Shown: piece by piece, positions 51,452-60,109 of the stretch
Numbering within the stretch: the first letter of the stretch is position 1
Layout: each line of letters begins with the position of its first letter
Source: Oribacterium asaccharolyticum ACB7
GTDB lineage: Bacteria > Bacillota > Clostridia > Lachnospirales > Lachnospiraceae
Direction of reading: 5' to 3'
Length of the DNA stretch: 64,000 bases
Assembly (NCBI RefSeq): GCF_000238075.1
Contig: NZ_JH414504.1
Span: 222,095 to 286,094 of the forward strand
Program-made: the position numbers and the translations under genes
Notes under the pieces: generated by a model
Databases searched by the model: none
What the model was told of the DNA's origin: nothing
The model's input: only the letters and a program-made list of their open reading frames with translations

Positions 51452-52501
51452 GTGGAACTACACAGTTTTAAAATAGATGATTTGATACCGTACGAAAAAA
51501 ACCCGAGAAATAATGACCAGGCTGTTCAATATGTTGCGAACTCTATAAAAGAGTTTGGTTTTCAGGTGCCGATAGTAATAGATAAACACAATGTTATTGT
51601 AGCCGGGCATACACGTCTAAAAGCCGCAAAGCTTTTGAAAATGTCAGAAGTACCATGCATAAGAGCTGATAATCTTTCAGATGAGCAGGTAAAGGCATTT
51701 CGCATAGCAGATAACTCCGTATCTGAAATAGCTACTTGGAATGAGGACTTACTAAGGATTGAGTTAGAAGATATTAGTCTTAATGCTACAGATTTTGGTA
51801 TTGAAGTTCCGGAAATTGAACTGGAACCGATAAAGACAGAGATTAGCGAAGAGGGATATTTTGGTGATGAGAGGGAAAGAACAAATCGAGGGTATAATCT
51901 TGATTTACAAAGTAGATGCGATTTTACAAAAGACTACTGGCAGATGCCAATAATTTATAATAATGATTTTGTTCCGGACGATTTGATAGGTTTTAACTAT
52001 GCAAGAACATCGGAGCAAAAAGATCTTGGAATACATTTCTATTTAGATGATTATCAGTTTGAAAGGGTTTGGAACTGTCCGGAAAAGTATGTTGACATGT
52101 TCAAGGAGTACGATTGCATATTGAGCCCTGATTTTAGCCTGTATTCTGATATGCCACTAGCTATGAAAGTCTGGAATGTATATAGATCAAGACTTCTTGG
52201 AGCATATTACCAATCTAACGGGATACCGGTTATTCCTACAATATCGTGGGCGGAAAAGGAAACTTTTGATTTTTGTTTTAAGGGAATCCCGAGAGAATCT
52301 ATCTTATCCATCAGCACAATAGGAGTGAAGCAGAATAAGGACGCTATGAGGATTTGGTTAGAGGGTGTAAAAGAAATGTTGAAGGTACTTAATCCTAAAA
52401 CAATCCTTATATACGGCGGAAAAATTCCTTTTGATTTTGGAGATAGAGAGACAATCTATTTTAATAATAAAGTTACTGAAAATTGGAAAATAAAGAGGTA
52501 A
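51452..52501 (+). CDS. ParB-type N-terminal domain fused to DUF4417
   Basis: A 349-residue protein starting at GTG 51452 after AGGGGGA. Residues ~1-110 are a ParB/Srx-like nuclease domain: LIPYEKNPRNN, VIDKHNVIVAGHTRLKAAKLL and VPCIRADNLSDEQVKAFRIADN. Residues ~135-345 match DUF4417: SPDFSLYSDMPLAMKVWNVYRS, PTISWAEKETFDFCF and ISTIGVKQNK. Many phages have the ParB domain fused to a DNA methylase at this place; here DUF4417 replaces it. The role is unknown; DNA modification or packaging are possibilities. Confidence 0.8.
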   Translation: MELHSFKIDDLIPYEKNPRNNDQAVQYVANSIKEFGFQVPIVIDKHNVIVAGHTRLKAAKLLKMSEVPCIRADNLSDEQVKAFRIADNSVSEIATWNEDLLRIELEDISLNATDFGIEVPEIELEPIKTEISEEGYFGDERERTNRGYNLDLQSRCDFTKDYWQMPIIYNNDFVPDDLIGFNYARTSEQKDLGIHFYLDDYQFERVWNCPEKYVDMFKEYDCILSPDFSLYSDMPLAMKVWNVYRSRLLGAYYQSNGIPVIPTISWAEKETFDFCFKGIPRESILSISTIGVKQNKDAMRIWLEGVKEMLKVLNPKTILIYGGKIPFDFGDRETIYFNNKVTENWKIKR

Positions 52502-52502
52502 A

Positions 52503-53180
52503 ATGATGGGAGGGAGAGGTGCAGGAAGTTCGTTAAGGACTGTGCGCTTAGGTGGAGGTTCATCCGGAGCAAGCCAGTTTTCTAAGGGACTAGGGTTCCA
52601 AAATTATGATTCTTTAAAGGATGCGCTAGGAGTAAAAGGACGCCCGTTTAGTATTGAGGACAGTGCTGAAGGGGCTAATCCACACTATGATAATTCTCTA
52701 ACGTATAAAGAATTTAACTTAAATTGCCAGAGGTGCGTTGTTGCTTATGAAGGAAGACGTAGAGGATATGATGTAACTGCTCAGCCTACTTATGAAGGTG
52801 ATACCTTGAGTCACTCCTTCGCAGTAGGTGACAAGCATTTTGGAAATTGGCAAGGGGCTTTTCAGAATATGAAGTCTGAGAATGTAAGTTCCAATAGTCC
52901 ACAGATTGCAAGAAGAAAATTGGAAAAGAAAATGAGCTCCTATGGAGATGGTACTCGTGGAATTGTATCCGTCGTATGGAAAGATGGTAGTGCGGGACAT
53001 GTCTTCAATGTTGAGCAGGTAAAAGGTAAGACCTTGTATATAGATTCTCAAATAGGGGGTAAGTACGAAGCGACTAATTTATACAAAAACATTCAAACCG
53101 ATAAGGTATTCTTTTTCAGAACAGATAATTTAAGATTTTCAGATAGAGCTAAAAAGTCAATTACTAAAGATAAATGGTAG
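52503..53180 (+). CDS. Papain-fold toxin-like protein (Tox-PL/glutamine deamidase type)
   Basis: A 225-residue protein. It begins with a Gly/Ser-rich MGGRGAGSS-type leader seen on many Firmicute phage proteins. The C-terminal ~155 residues carry a Tox-PL-like fold: ANPHY, then NLNCQRCVVAYEGRRRGYDV with likely nucleophile Cys78, GSAGHVFNVEQ with His166, and LYIDSQIGG with Asp181. This Cys-His-Asp set fits papain-like toxins that deamidate or cleave proteins. Next to it lies a small gene with an immunity-like fold. The start may be either of two ATG codons (52503, 52506). Whether it is toxic or only a head-assembly enzyme is not known. Confidence 0.7.
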   Translation: MMGGRGAGSSLRTVRLGGGSSGASQFSKGLGFQNYDSLKDALGVKGRPFSIEDSAEGANPHYDNSLTYKEFNLNCQRCVVAYEGRRRGYDVTAQPTYEGDTLSHSFAVGDKHFGNWQGAFQNMKSENVSSNSPQIARRKLEKKMSSYGDGTRGIVSVVWKDGSAGHVFNVEQVKGKTLYIDSQIGGKYEATNLYKNIQTDKVFFFRTDNLRFSDRAKKSITKDKW

Positions 53181-53194
53181 AAGGAGGACGTAGA

Positions 53195-53443
53195 ATGATA
53201 AAGTACGAAGATGCTTTAGCTATTGCAAAAAGTGTTAAGACTCATTCGATAACAAAGTGCACTGAGTATACAGATGCGTATGTATTTGCAGAGACTTTCC
53301 CGGAAGGAGTCATACACGTAGGAGGGAATCACTCTCCAGTTGTGGTTTTGAAGGAGACAGGACAACCAATTTCTATGCCGGCTTATGTTATAGGTTACGG
53401 AGGGATTCTGGACGAGAAGTTTATAAAAGAGATTAAGCTTTAA
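53195..53443 (+). CDS. Small YrhB/Imm35-like protein, possible immunity partner
   Basis: An 82-residue protein; ATG 53195 follows AAGGAGG. The pattern YEDALAIAKS, then AYVFAETFPEG and VGGNHSPVVVLKETGQPISM resembles YrhB-superfamily (Imm35) proteins, which act as immunity proteins beside toxins including papain-fold ones. It starts 14 bases after the Tox-PL-like gene and is followed by a terminator, so the two form a pair. Call made by eye. Confidence 0.5.
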   Translation: MIKYEDALAIAKSVKTHSITKCTEYTDAYVFAETFPEGVIHVGGNHSPVVVLKETGQPISMPAYVIGYGGILDEKFIKEIKL

Positions 53444-53466
53444 GCATCCCCAGGGGTGCTTTTTTG
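53442..53466 (+). terminator. Terminator after the toxin-like pair
   Basis: GCATCC pairs with GGGTGC around a small loop, followed by six T. It overlaps the stop codon region of the small gene and precedes the terminase small subunit. Confidence 0.6.
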
Positions 53467-53478
53467 ATGGAGAATTAT

Positions 53479-53844
53479 ATGGGACAGAAACTTAATTTAG
53501 AGCAACAAGCAAAAGAAATACTTCGAATAGCGGAGGAAAGTGGAGTGCAATCTCACTTTTTTTTCCTTACAACATTTAAGAGATATCAAGTGCAACTTAG
53601 TATTTTGAGTGACTTGGAGAACACCATAAAAGACGATGGTTCTTTGGTGACGAAAGAGTATGTAAAAGGACGGGAAAATGTTTACACGCATCCTGCAGTT
53701 TCAGAGTACAATCGAACAACTGACTCAGCAAACAGAACAGTACAAACCCTTATGAAGATTATTAAGGACTTAGGAAAAGAGCAGGATGATGAAGAGGAAG
53801 AAGACCCACTTATGAAGTTGTTAAATGGTGGTGATAATGAATGA
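53479..53844 (+). CDS. Phage terminase small subunit, P27 family
   Basis: A 121-residue protein. LNLEQQAKEILRIAEESGVQSHFFFLTTFKRYQVQLSILSDLE and EYVKGRENVYTHPAVSEYNRTTDSANRT fit the P27-type small terminase that recognises phage DNA. ATG 53479 follows GGAG; in-frame codons at 53464-53467 are possible. It overlaps the large subunit by 4 bases. Confidence 0.85.
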   Translation: MGQKLNLEQQAKEILRIAEESGVQSHFFFLTTFKRYQVQLSILSDLENTIKDDGSLVTKEYVKGRENVYTHPAVSEYNRTTDSANRTVQTLMKIIKDLGKEQDDEEEEDPLMKLLNGGDNE

Positions 53845-55514
53845 TAGAAAACAAAGCGTATCTGTACTGCAAGAAGGCAGTCAAAGAGAACACTACCCCT
53901 AAGTTTGTGAAGCTCCAGATGAAGGACTTCATGCGAATATGCGAAGGGAAAGATAAGAAGTATAAAATTAGTGAAAAGAAGCTAAAACAACTGAGCAGAC
54001 TTCTGAAACTCCTAAATATGCCAAAAGGTCTAAAAGCCGGGCAGTCTCTGTACGAATGTACTTGTGGCTACCAATGGCTTTTTTATATTGCGATTTTTTG
54101 CGTTGTTTACCGTGAGAATGAGGAGAAAAGGCGATATGAAACCGGGCTTTTGGAGATATGTCGTAAGAATTTTAAGACTTACACGGTGGCAACAATCTTT
54201 ATTTTGTTGCTTCTCACTGAACCGCAGTTTTCAAAATTCTTTAGCGTGGCACCGGATGGTAGCTTATCAAGAGAGATAAGGGAGGCTATATCGGAGACTG
54301 TACGTTCTTCTCCCCAAGTGTACATCTATAAAGGCGTGAAGCGATTCAAGCTTTTGCGAGATTATATCAGCTTTAAGCCTTTTAGCTCGGTTTATACACC
54401 TCTTTCCTTTTCCACAAGCAGAATGGATGGGCGTCTGCCTAATGCTTTCTGTGCGGATGAGGTGGGAGCTCTGCCTACAATCTATCCTTTGGAGGCTATG
54501 CGTTCTGGTCAACTAAATATCTTGAACAAGTTGGGATTTGTTATCTCTACGAAGTACCCGACAATAGATAATCCATTTGAGGAGGAGGTTAGCTATTCTA
54601 AGAAAGTTCTAAATGGACTTGTTGAGGACGAAACATGGTTTTCACTCCTGTATGAACCGGACAATACGAAGGAATGGGAAACAAATGACTTAATTCTAAA
54701 GCAAGCGAATCCGGTAGCCCTGGAAATTCCTGAGATATGGGAGGATTTGCTTAAAAAGCGCACAAGGGCAATAGCAACGGCAAAGGCAAGAGAAAATTTC
54801 GTTACTAAGCATTGCAATATCATTTACCAAGGGGTAGGGACGGAAAGTTATATAGATGTTAAAGATGTGCAAGCTTGCAGGGTGGAATCTATTGATTGGA
54901 CCGGTAAAGAGGTCTATTTAGGACTGGATTTATCAGAATCAAATGATAATACATCTGTTTCTATGGTTGCGATAGATAACGAGACAATTTCTGCTAAGTC
55001 ATTCGCCTTCATTCCGGAAGAACGGATAGAGGAGAAGGCGGCAGCGGAGCGTGTGGACTATCGAAATCTGTGTAAAACAGAGCATGTCTTTACTTGTGGA
55101 GACAGGGTAATAGATTACACCTTCATAGAGGACTTTATCCTATCTCTTGAAGAGAAATACGGCGTGACAGTAATGGAAGTGGGTTTCGACCGGTGGAATG
55201 CCCTGTCTACAGCACAAAAGTTGGAAAAAGAAGGATTTCAGATGATAGAGCTTAAGCAGCATTCATCGGTTTTACACCCGGCAACTAAGTTCTTGAAAGA
55301 GAAAATTTTGAAAAAGGAATTTGCTTATGAGAGTAATCCGCTTTTGGAGATTAACTTTCAGAATGCTAAGTGTGTTTATGACACAAACAAAAATCAATAT
55401 GTAAACAAGAAAAAGTCAAACGGCAAGGTAGATATGGTGGTTTCCCTTATCAATGCCGTATGCCTATTGCAAAGAAGCGACACAGGCAATGACTTTGTAG
55501 CACAGGTTATTTAG
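53841..55514 (+). CDS. Phage terminase large subunit
   Basis: A 557-residue packaging motor. The ATPase part begins with RKNFKTYTVATIFI (107-120), where the Walker A glycine is Phe111; FCADEVGAL serves as Walker B. The nuclease domain has YLGLDLSESNDNTSV, GFDRWNA and KSNGKVDMVVSLINAV with its acidic residues. It cleaves concatemers and pumps DNA into the head. The altered Walker A may be family-specific, as the rest is intact. Confidence 0.9.
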   Translation: MIENKAYLYCKKAVKENTTPKFVKLQMKDFMRICEGKDKKYKISEKKLKQLSRLLKLLNMPKGLKAGQSLYECTCGYQWLFYIAIFCVVYRENEEKRRYETGLLEICRKNFKTYTVATIFILLLLTEPQFSKFFSVAPDGSLSREIREAISETVRSSPQVYIYKGVKRFKLLRDYISFKPFSSVYTPLSFSTSRMDGRLPNAFCADEVGALPTIYPLEAMRSGQLNILNKLGFVISTKYPTIDNPFEEEVSYSKKVLNGLVEDETWFSLLYEPDNTKEWETNDLILKQANPVALEIPEIWEDLLKKRTRAIATAKARENFVTKHCNIIYQGVGTESYIDVKDVQACRVESIDWTGKEVYLGLDLSESNDNTSVSMVAIDNETISAKSFAFIPEERIEEKAAAERVDYRNLCKTEHVFTCGDRVIDYTFIEDFILSLEEKYGVTVMEVGFDRWNALSTAQKLEKEGFQMIELKQHSSVLHPATKFLKEKILKKEFAYESNPLLEINFQNAKCVYDTNKNQYVNKKKSNGKVDMVVSLINAVCLLQRSDTGNDFVAQVI

Positions 55515-55523
55515 GAGGGTGGT

Positions 55524-56801
55524 ATGTGGCCATTTAAAAGAAAAGCCGAGGAGATTAGAGCAGATACAGCTGCAGTATCCGGAGATGCACTGCTTAAAGC
55601 ATTGGTGTCAGACCCGAAAATTAACAAAGAACAGGCAATGCAGATTCCTGCAGTATCTGCTTGTGTAAATTTGATTACTGGAACGGTGGCTATGATTCCT
55701 TTTAGGCTTTATAAGGTGGATAATGACAAGATTAAGCTTTCTGAGGAAAGAGACGATCAGAGAGTCGGGCTTTTAAATATTGATCCAGGAGATACGCTGG
55801 ATGCTTTTCAGATGAAACGCTCACTCATCGAAGATTATCTGCTGGATGAGGGTGGGTATGCATATATTGAAAGAAGAGGGAACAAAGTAAAAAGCCTACG
55901 TTATGTGGACCCATCAAATATTGGATTTAGCTATAATGCAGACCCGATATTTAAGGACTACAAACTCCTTGTAGGAGGTAAGCAGTACTATCCTCACGAA
56001 TTTATTAAGCTACTAAGACGGACAAGAGATGGGCATAGAAGTATCAGCGTAGTAGAAGAGAACTCCGAACCTTTTTCTATTGCCTACCAGACGATGCGCT
56101 TTCAAAACAAAATGCTGAAAACTGGAGGTGCTAAGAAGGGCTTTGTGAAATCCCAGAAAAAGTTAAGTCAGGAAGCCTTGGACTTTTTAAAGAGTGCTTG
56201 GAAGCGGATGTTTTCAGAAGATGACTCTGAAAATGTGGTGATTTTGAATGACGGCTTGGAGTTCCAAGAAAGTTCCGCCACACCTGCAGAAATGCAGTTG
56301 CACGAGAATATTGCCTCTTCTACGAGGCAGATATGCCAGATTTTTGGCGTGCCGTACCAACTTATCAGCCGTGATAGTACGCCGTCCGAGGAGGATAGAA
56401 TCATATTTTTACAATATTGCATTCAGCCGATTCTTTCAGAGATTGAGACGGCTTTAAATAGAGATTTCCTGCTTGAATCTGAAAAAGGAACTCTTAAATG
56501 GGCGGCAGATACATCAGAACTCACTAAGGCAGATGTATTAAAGCGCTACCAATCCTACGAAATCGCAAGTAAGAATGGTTTTATGCAGATTGATGAAATC
56601 CGATTCAAGGAAAATATGGAGCCTCTGGGACTAGACTTTGTAAAACTCGGCCTTCAAGATGTTCTGTATTATCCGAAGGAAAAAGTAACCTTTGTTCCAA
56701 ACATGAACCAGGTAGGGGGAATCGAGATTGCAAAGGAAGACAGAGAAAGACTACTAAGAAAGGAGAAAGAAGAAAAGGATGAGAATTCAGATACGGAGTG
56801 A
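55524..56801 (+). CDS. Phage portal protein (HK97 family)
   Basis: A 425-residue portal. Motifs include AVSACVNLITGTVAMIPFRLY, the central Gly/Arg-rich region, RQICQIFGVPYQLIS and LNRDFLLESEKG. It forms the ring through which DNA enters the capsid. Overlaps the protease gene by 23 bases. Confidence 0.93.
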   Translation: MWPFKRKAEEIRADTAAVSGDALLKALVSDPKINKEQAMQIPAVSACVNLITGTVAMIPFRLYKVDNDKIKLSEERDDQRVGLLNIDPGDTLDAFQMKRSLIEDYLLDEGGYAYIERRGNKVKSLRYVDPSNIGFSYNADPIFKDYKLLVGGKQYYPHEFIKLLRRTRDGHRSISVVEENSEPFSIAYQTMRFQNKMLKTGGAKKGFVKSQKKLSQEALDFLKSAWKRMFSEDDSENVVILNDGLEFQESSATPAEMQLHENIASSTRQICQIFGVPYQLISRDSTPSEEDRIIFLQYCIQPILSEIETALNRDFLLESEKGTLKWAADTSELTKADVLKRYQSYEIASKNGFMQIDEIRFKENMEPLGLDFVKLGLQDVLYYPKEKVTFVPNMNQVGGIEIAKEDRERLLRKEKEEKDENSDTE

Positions 56802-57348
56802 TTCCGTAGAAATTGAAGGCTATGTAAACGCCGTAGGAAGAGATTCCAGACCTATGAAAGATAGAAGCACCGGAGAACGATTTGTTGAACAAATTGTTCC
56901 CGGTGTTTTTACTAGGGCGCTTACAAGAAATGATGTGGATCTCTTGCTAAACCATGACCAGGAAAGAGTTCTTGGAAGTACAAAGACAAACCTTGAGCTT
57001 ACTGAGGATTCAATCGGCCTGAAAGCGCGGGCTATAGTCACTGATAAAGAGGTGATTGAAAAAGCAAGATCAGGAAAGCTAAGAGGCTGGTCATTTGGAT
57101 TCTATGACAGAGATTCACGGAATGAGGATGTTAAAGAAGGCCTGAAGCGCCGCTATGTCGAGGATATGGACCTTAAAGAGGTTTCTATCATTGATGACAG
57201 GAAGCTTCCTTGTTACGAGGGCACATTAATTAGTGCCCGTGCAGATGAGGTTATTCAAGGCGAGGTCTTGGAAACCAGAGCAGAAATAACAGAAACTCCA
57301 AAGCTTGATAGCTATTGGGAAAGAATTAACCATTTAGGAAAGGATTAA
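56779..57348 (+). CDS. Prohead maturation protease (HK97 family, S78)
   Basis: A 189-residue protease. Catalytic His59 lies in LLLNHDQER and Ser105 in LRGWSFGFYD. It trims capsid and scaffold during maturation. Sits between portal and capsid, as in HK97. Confidence 0.92.
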   Translation: MRIQIRSDSVEIEGYVNAVGRDSRPMKDRSTGERFVEQIVPGVFTRALTRNDVDLLLNHDQERVLGSTKTNLELTEDSIGLKARAIVTDKEVIEKARSGKLRGWSFGFYDRDSRNEDVKEGLKRRYVEDMDLKEVSIIDDRKLPCYEGTLISARADEVIQGEVLETRAEITETPKLDSYWERINHLGKD

Positions 57349-57352
57349 AAGA

Positions 57353-58501
57353 ATGAACGAAAAGATGAAAGCATTACAGGAGCAGAGAAACGCAGCAGTT
57401 GAGGAATTAAAGGCGCTTACCGGAAAGGTAGAGGCCGAGGTTAGGGCTTTTACTGATGAAGAGAACGCAAAGTTCAATGAGTTAGAGAAGAAAGTAAAGG
57501 ATTTAGATTCCTCTATCGAGATGCTGGAAAGAGCCCAAAAGTACGAGTTTAAGGAGCCGGCACAGGCTTCTGAGGACAAGGCAAAGGTGAATACGGAGGC
57601 AAAGGAGCTTAGAGCCTTTGAAAGCTATATCCGAGGAGTTGTTCTGGAGGAAAGAGCAGACAATCTTACTTCCGGAGACAATGGAGCTGTGATTCCTAAG
57701 TCTATCGCCAACAAAATCATCAAGAAAGTACATGACATTTCTCCGGTGTTCAGCAAGGCTACACGATACAACGTGAAAGGAGAACTAAATGTTCCATATT
57801 ACCCGGCTGATTCTAAGGATATCCAGATGACTTATGTTGAGGAGTTTGTAGAGTTAGAGTCTTCTTCCGGAAAGTTCGGAACTATCTCCTTAAAGGGCTT
57901 CCTAGCTGGAGCTTTGACTAAGGTATCTAAGAGCCTTATCAATAATTCCAACTTCGATATTGTTTCTTTCGTGGTTGATGCTATGGCTGAAACGATATCT
58001 CGCTGGGTAGAAGGACAGCTCCTTAAGGGAACTACCGGCAAGGTTGACGGCATGATTAAGGGAATTACCCAGACTGTTACTACGAAGGCAGTAAATAAGG
58101 TAGATGCGGATGACTTAATTCAGCTGCAGGAATCTATCCCGGATGCTTATCAGGGAGAAGCTTGCTGGATTATGACTAAGAACACTAGAACAGCTCTCCG
58201 CCAGTTAAAGGATAATAACGGGCAGTATATTCTTAATCAGGATGCAACCACTAAGTGGGGATACATTTTGTTTGGTAAGCCTGTTTATGCATCTGAAAAT
58301 ATGGATGAGGTGGCTACAGGGAAAAATGCCATCATTTATGGCGATTTATCCGGCCTTGGGGTTAAGCTTTCTGAGGAAATGGAGATTGAGGTTCTTAGAG
58401 AGAAGTTTGCTACTCAGCATGCGGTGGGTGTTGTTGCTTGGATGGAGTTTGATGCCAAGGTGGAGAATGCACAGAAACTTGCAAAGCTTACTGTGAAGTA
58501 A
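57353..58501 (+). CDS. Major capsid protein (HK97 fold)
   Basis: A 382-residue capsid precursor. Residues 1-100 are a helical delta/scaffold domain (KALQEQRNAAVEELKAL...). The mature shell begins near RAFESYIRGVVLEER; GDNGAVIPKSIANKIIK and WIMTKNTRTALRQLKDNNGQYIL are typical. The start is 4 bases after the protease gene. Confidence 0.95.
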   Translation: MNEKMKALQEQRNAAVEELKALTGKVEAEVRAFTDEENAKFNELEKKVKDLDSSIEMLERAQKYEFKEPAQASEDKAKVNTEAKELRAFESYIRGVVLEERADNLTSGDNGAVIPKSIANKIIKKVHDISPVFSKATRYNVKGELNVPYYPADSKDIQMTYVEEFVELESSSGKFGTISLKGFLAGALTKVSKSLINNSNFDIVSFVVDAMAETISRWVEGQLLKGTTGKVDGMIKGITQTVTTKAVNKVDADDLIQLQESIPDAYQGEACWIMTKNTRTALRQLKDNNGQYILNQDATTKWGYILFGKPVYASENMDEVATGKNAIIYGDLSGLGVKLSEEMEIEVLREKFATQHAVGVVAWMEFDAKVENAQKLAKLTVK

Positions 58502-58516
58502 GAATTTGACTTATAG

Positions 58517-58580
58517 AGGCGTGCTTTTGGTGCATGGTAAGAAAGTTTAGTAAAGCCTAAAGCACGTCTAATATTTTAGT
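58517..58580 (+). terminator. Terminator-like hairpin after the capsid gene
   Basis: AGGCGTGCTTT (58517-58527) pairs with AAAGCACGTCT (58559-58569), then AATATTTT. The loop is 31 bases. It may lower expression of the connector and tail genes relative to capsid. Confidence 0.6.
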
Positions 58581-58605
58581 TCTGCATACTCTGAAAGGGG
58601 GAGGA

Positions 58606-58926
58606 ATGAAAGTAAGCGAATTAACATTACCGGTTATCGCGAATTATTGCCGTATTATGGATGACGACGTATCCGATAGCGAGAATTTATCTTTGGAAGC
58701 CATGAAAATTGCGGCAATATCTTATGCGAGATCTTATACAGGGCTTAGCGACTTGGAAATGGAGAGGCACGAGGATATTACGATTGCGATTCTTACCCTC
58801 ATCGCGGATATGTATGACAATCGCTCCATGATTGTGGATAAGAATAATGTTAACCGTACAGCTGAAATTATCCTCTCCATGCATGCGAAGAATCTTCTTC
58901 CTGGAGGTGCAAGTGATGGCAATTAA
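58606..58926 (+). CDS. Head-tail connector protein (gp6-like)
   Basis: A 106-residue helical protein. LPVIANYCRIMDDD, AISYARSYTGL and ITIAILTLIADMYDNRS match the phage gp6-like connector family that docks on the portal. RBS GGGGGAGG. Overlaps the next gene by 11 bases. Confidence 0.85.
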   Translation: MKVSELTLPVIANYCRIMDDDVSDSENLSLEAMKIAAISYARSYTGLSDLEMERHEDITIAILTLIADMYDNRSMIVDKNNVNRTAEIILSMHAKNLLPGGASDGN

Positions 58927-59260
58927 TGCGGGAAGGCTTAGGAAGGTCATCTCGGTCTACCGTTACGAAGAGTCGGAAAATTTCGTAGGATCTACAGTGA
59001 CGAGGTTGATTCCGGTAAAAAAGCTCTACGGAGAGATTCGCCCGGTAAGAGGAAGTGAATATACAGAGTATTACAAGGAATATCACACTTTATCCGTTAA
59101 AATAACGCTCCGTTTCTGGGAGGGGTTAAAACCTACGGATATTCTCGTGTATAAAGACCGGCAGTTCATAATCCAGTCGATTATTAATCCTCTGGAGGAG
59201 AACTATATCGTCGAGTGTATGTGCACGGAGAAGAGGGAAAAGGAGATAGCCTATGAGTGA
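58916..59260 (+). CDS. Phage head-tail adaptor
   Basis: A 114-residue protein; ATG 58916 follows TGGAGGTGC. INAGRLRKVISVYR at the start, then LYGEIRPVRGSEYTEY and the later YKDRQFIIQSIINPLE are typical of the head-tail joining family (stopper, SPP1 gp16-like). Confidence 0.85.
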   Translation: MAINAGRLRKVISVYRYEESENFVGSTVTRLIPVKKLYGEIRPVRGSEYTEYYKEYHTLSVKITLRFWEGLKPTDILVYKDRQFIIQSIINPLEENYIVECMCTEKREKEIAYE

Positions 59261-59672
59261 TGCCTTGGATATCAATTTTCATGGGCTTGATAAGGATTTT
59301 CAAAGCATTATAGACCAATTTCCGGAAGAATCTGAAAAGTATCTCCGGGAGCAGGCAAACAAGTGGAAGAAAGATTGCAACGAAAAAGGCTATAAAAATT
59401 ACACTAGTGGGAAGAAGCCGATTCCGAAAAGCTGGAAGATTGAGATGGAAAAGGACCTTTTGTACCGTGCAACAGCAGTGTCTGTAACAAATAAGAGCCC
59501 TTTATTCCACTTGCTTGAGAATGGTCATAGAAAATGGCTGTTCGGCCATGACACAGGAGGGTTTGTTCCGGGAAAGCATTATGCGGAACGAACGAGAGAG
59601 GAATTTGGAGACAGCTTTGGAGAAAACACGGACAAATTTGTCGCTAAAGCACTGAAGAGGCATAATTTATGA
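59253..59672 (+). CDS. HK97 gp10-like tail completion protein
   Basis: A 139-residue protein with the gp10-like pattern SPLFHLLENGHRKW and VPGKHYAERTREEF, which helps join head and tail. It overlaps both neighbours by a few bases. Confidence 0.85.
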   Translation: MSDALDINFHGLDKDFQSIIDQFPEESEKYLREQANKWKKDCNEKGYKNYTSGKKPIPKSWKIEMEKDLLYRATAVSVTNKSPLFHLLENGHRKWLFGHDTGGFVPGKHYAERTREEFGDSFGENTDKFVAKALKRHNL

Positions 59673-60109
59673 TTGAATTATTAGAAGTGAAAAAGTCTTG
59701 TAATGCTGCGCTGAAAGTGGCCTTTCCCGATTTTAAGATTTATGGAACCGACGTAAGAGAAGGCTTGAAGCTTCCCTCTTTTTATACGGAAATCGTGCCA
59801 TATACGCTTAACTATGAATCCTTAAATCTTGTTCGGCAGACCTGCGGATACAAAATAACCTTACTTGAAAAAACACCAAATGAAGAATTAGAGCTTTCCG
59901 TATTTGAAAAGATCCGGAAAGCTTTTCATTTAAAGGTGAGAATTAAGGACAAGCTGGTAACTGTGGAAAGTGTGGAGTTTGACTACATCGGCGCGGAAAA
60001 TAATATTTTTCAGATTACCGTGCGTTTTCAGTGGTTTGATTCCATAGCGGTAGAAAAGAAAGAAGAGACTGTAAAAGAGTTGATTGTGAGAGGAGTAGAG
60101 AATGAGTAA
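59669..60109 (+). CDS. Tail terminator-like protein (DUF6838 type)
   Basis: A 146-residue protein. FPDFKIYGTDVREGLKLPSFYTEIVPYT and FQITVRFQWFDS fit the small tail terminator family found in contractile-tail Firmicute phages. It would cap the tail tube. It starts 4 bases before the previous stop. Confidence 0.7.
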   Translation: MIELLEVKKSCNAALKVAFPDFKIYGTDVREGLKLPSFYTEIVPYTLNYESLNLVRQTCGYKITLLEKTPNEELELSVFEKIRKAFHLKVRIKDKLVTVESVEFDYIGAENNIFQITVRFQWFDSIAVEKKEETVKELIVRGVENE

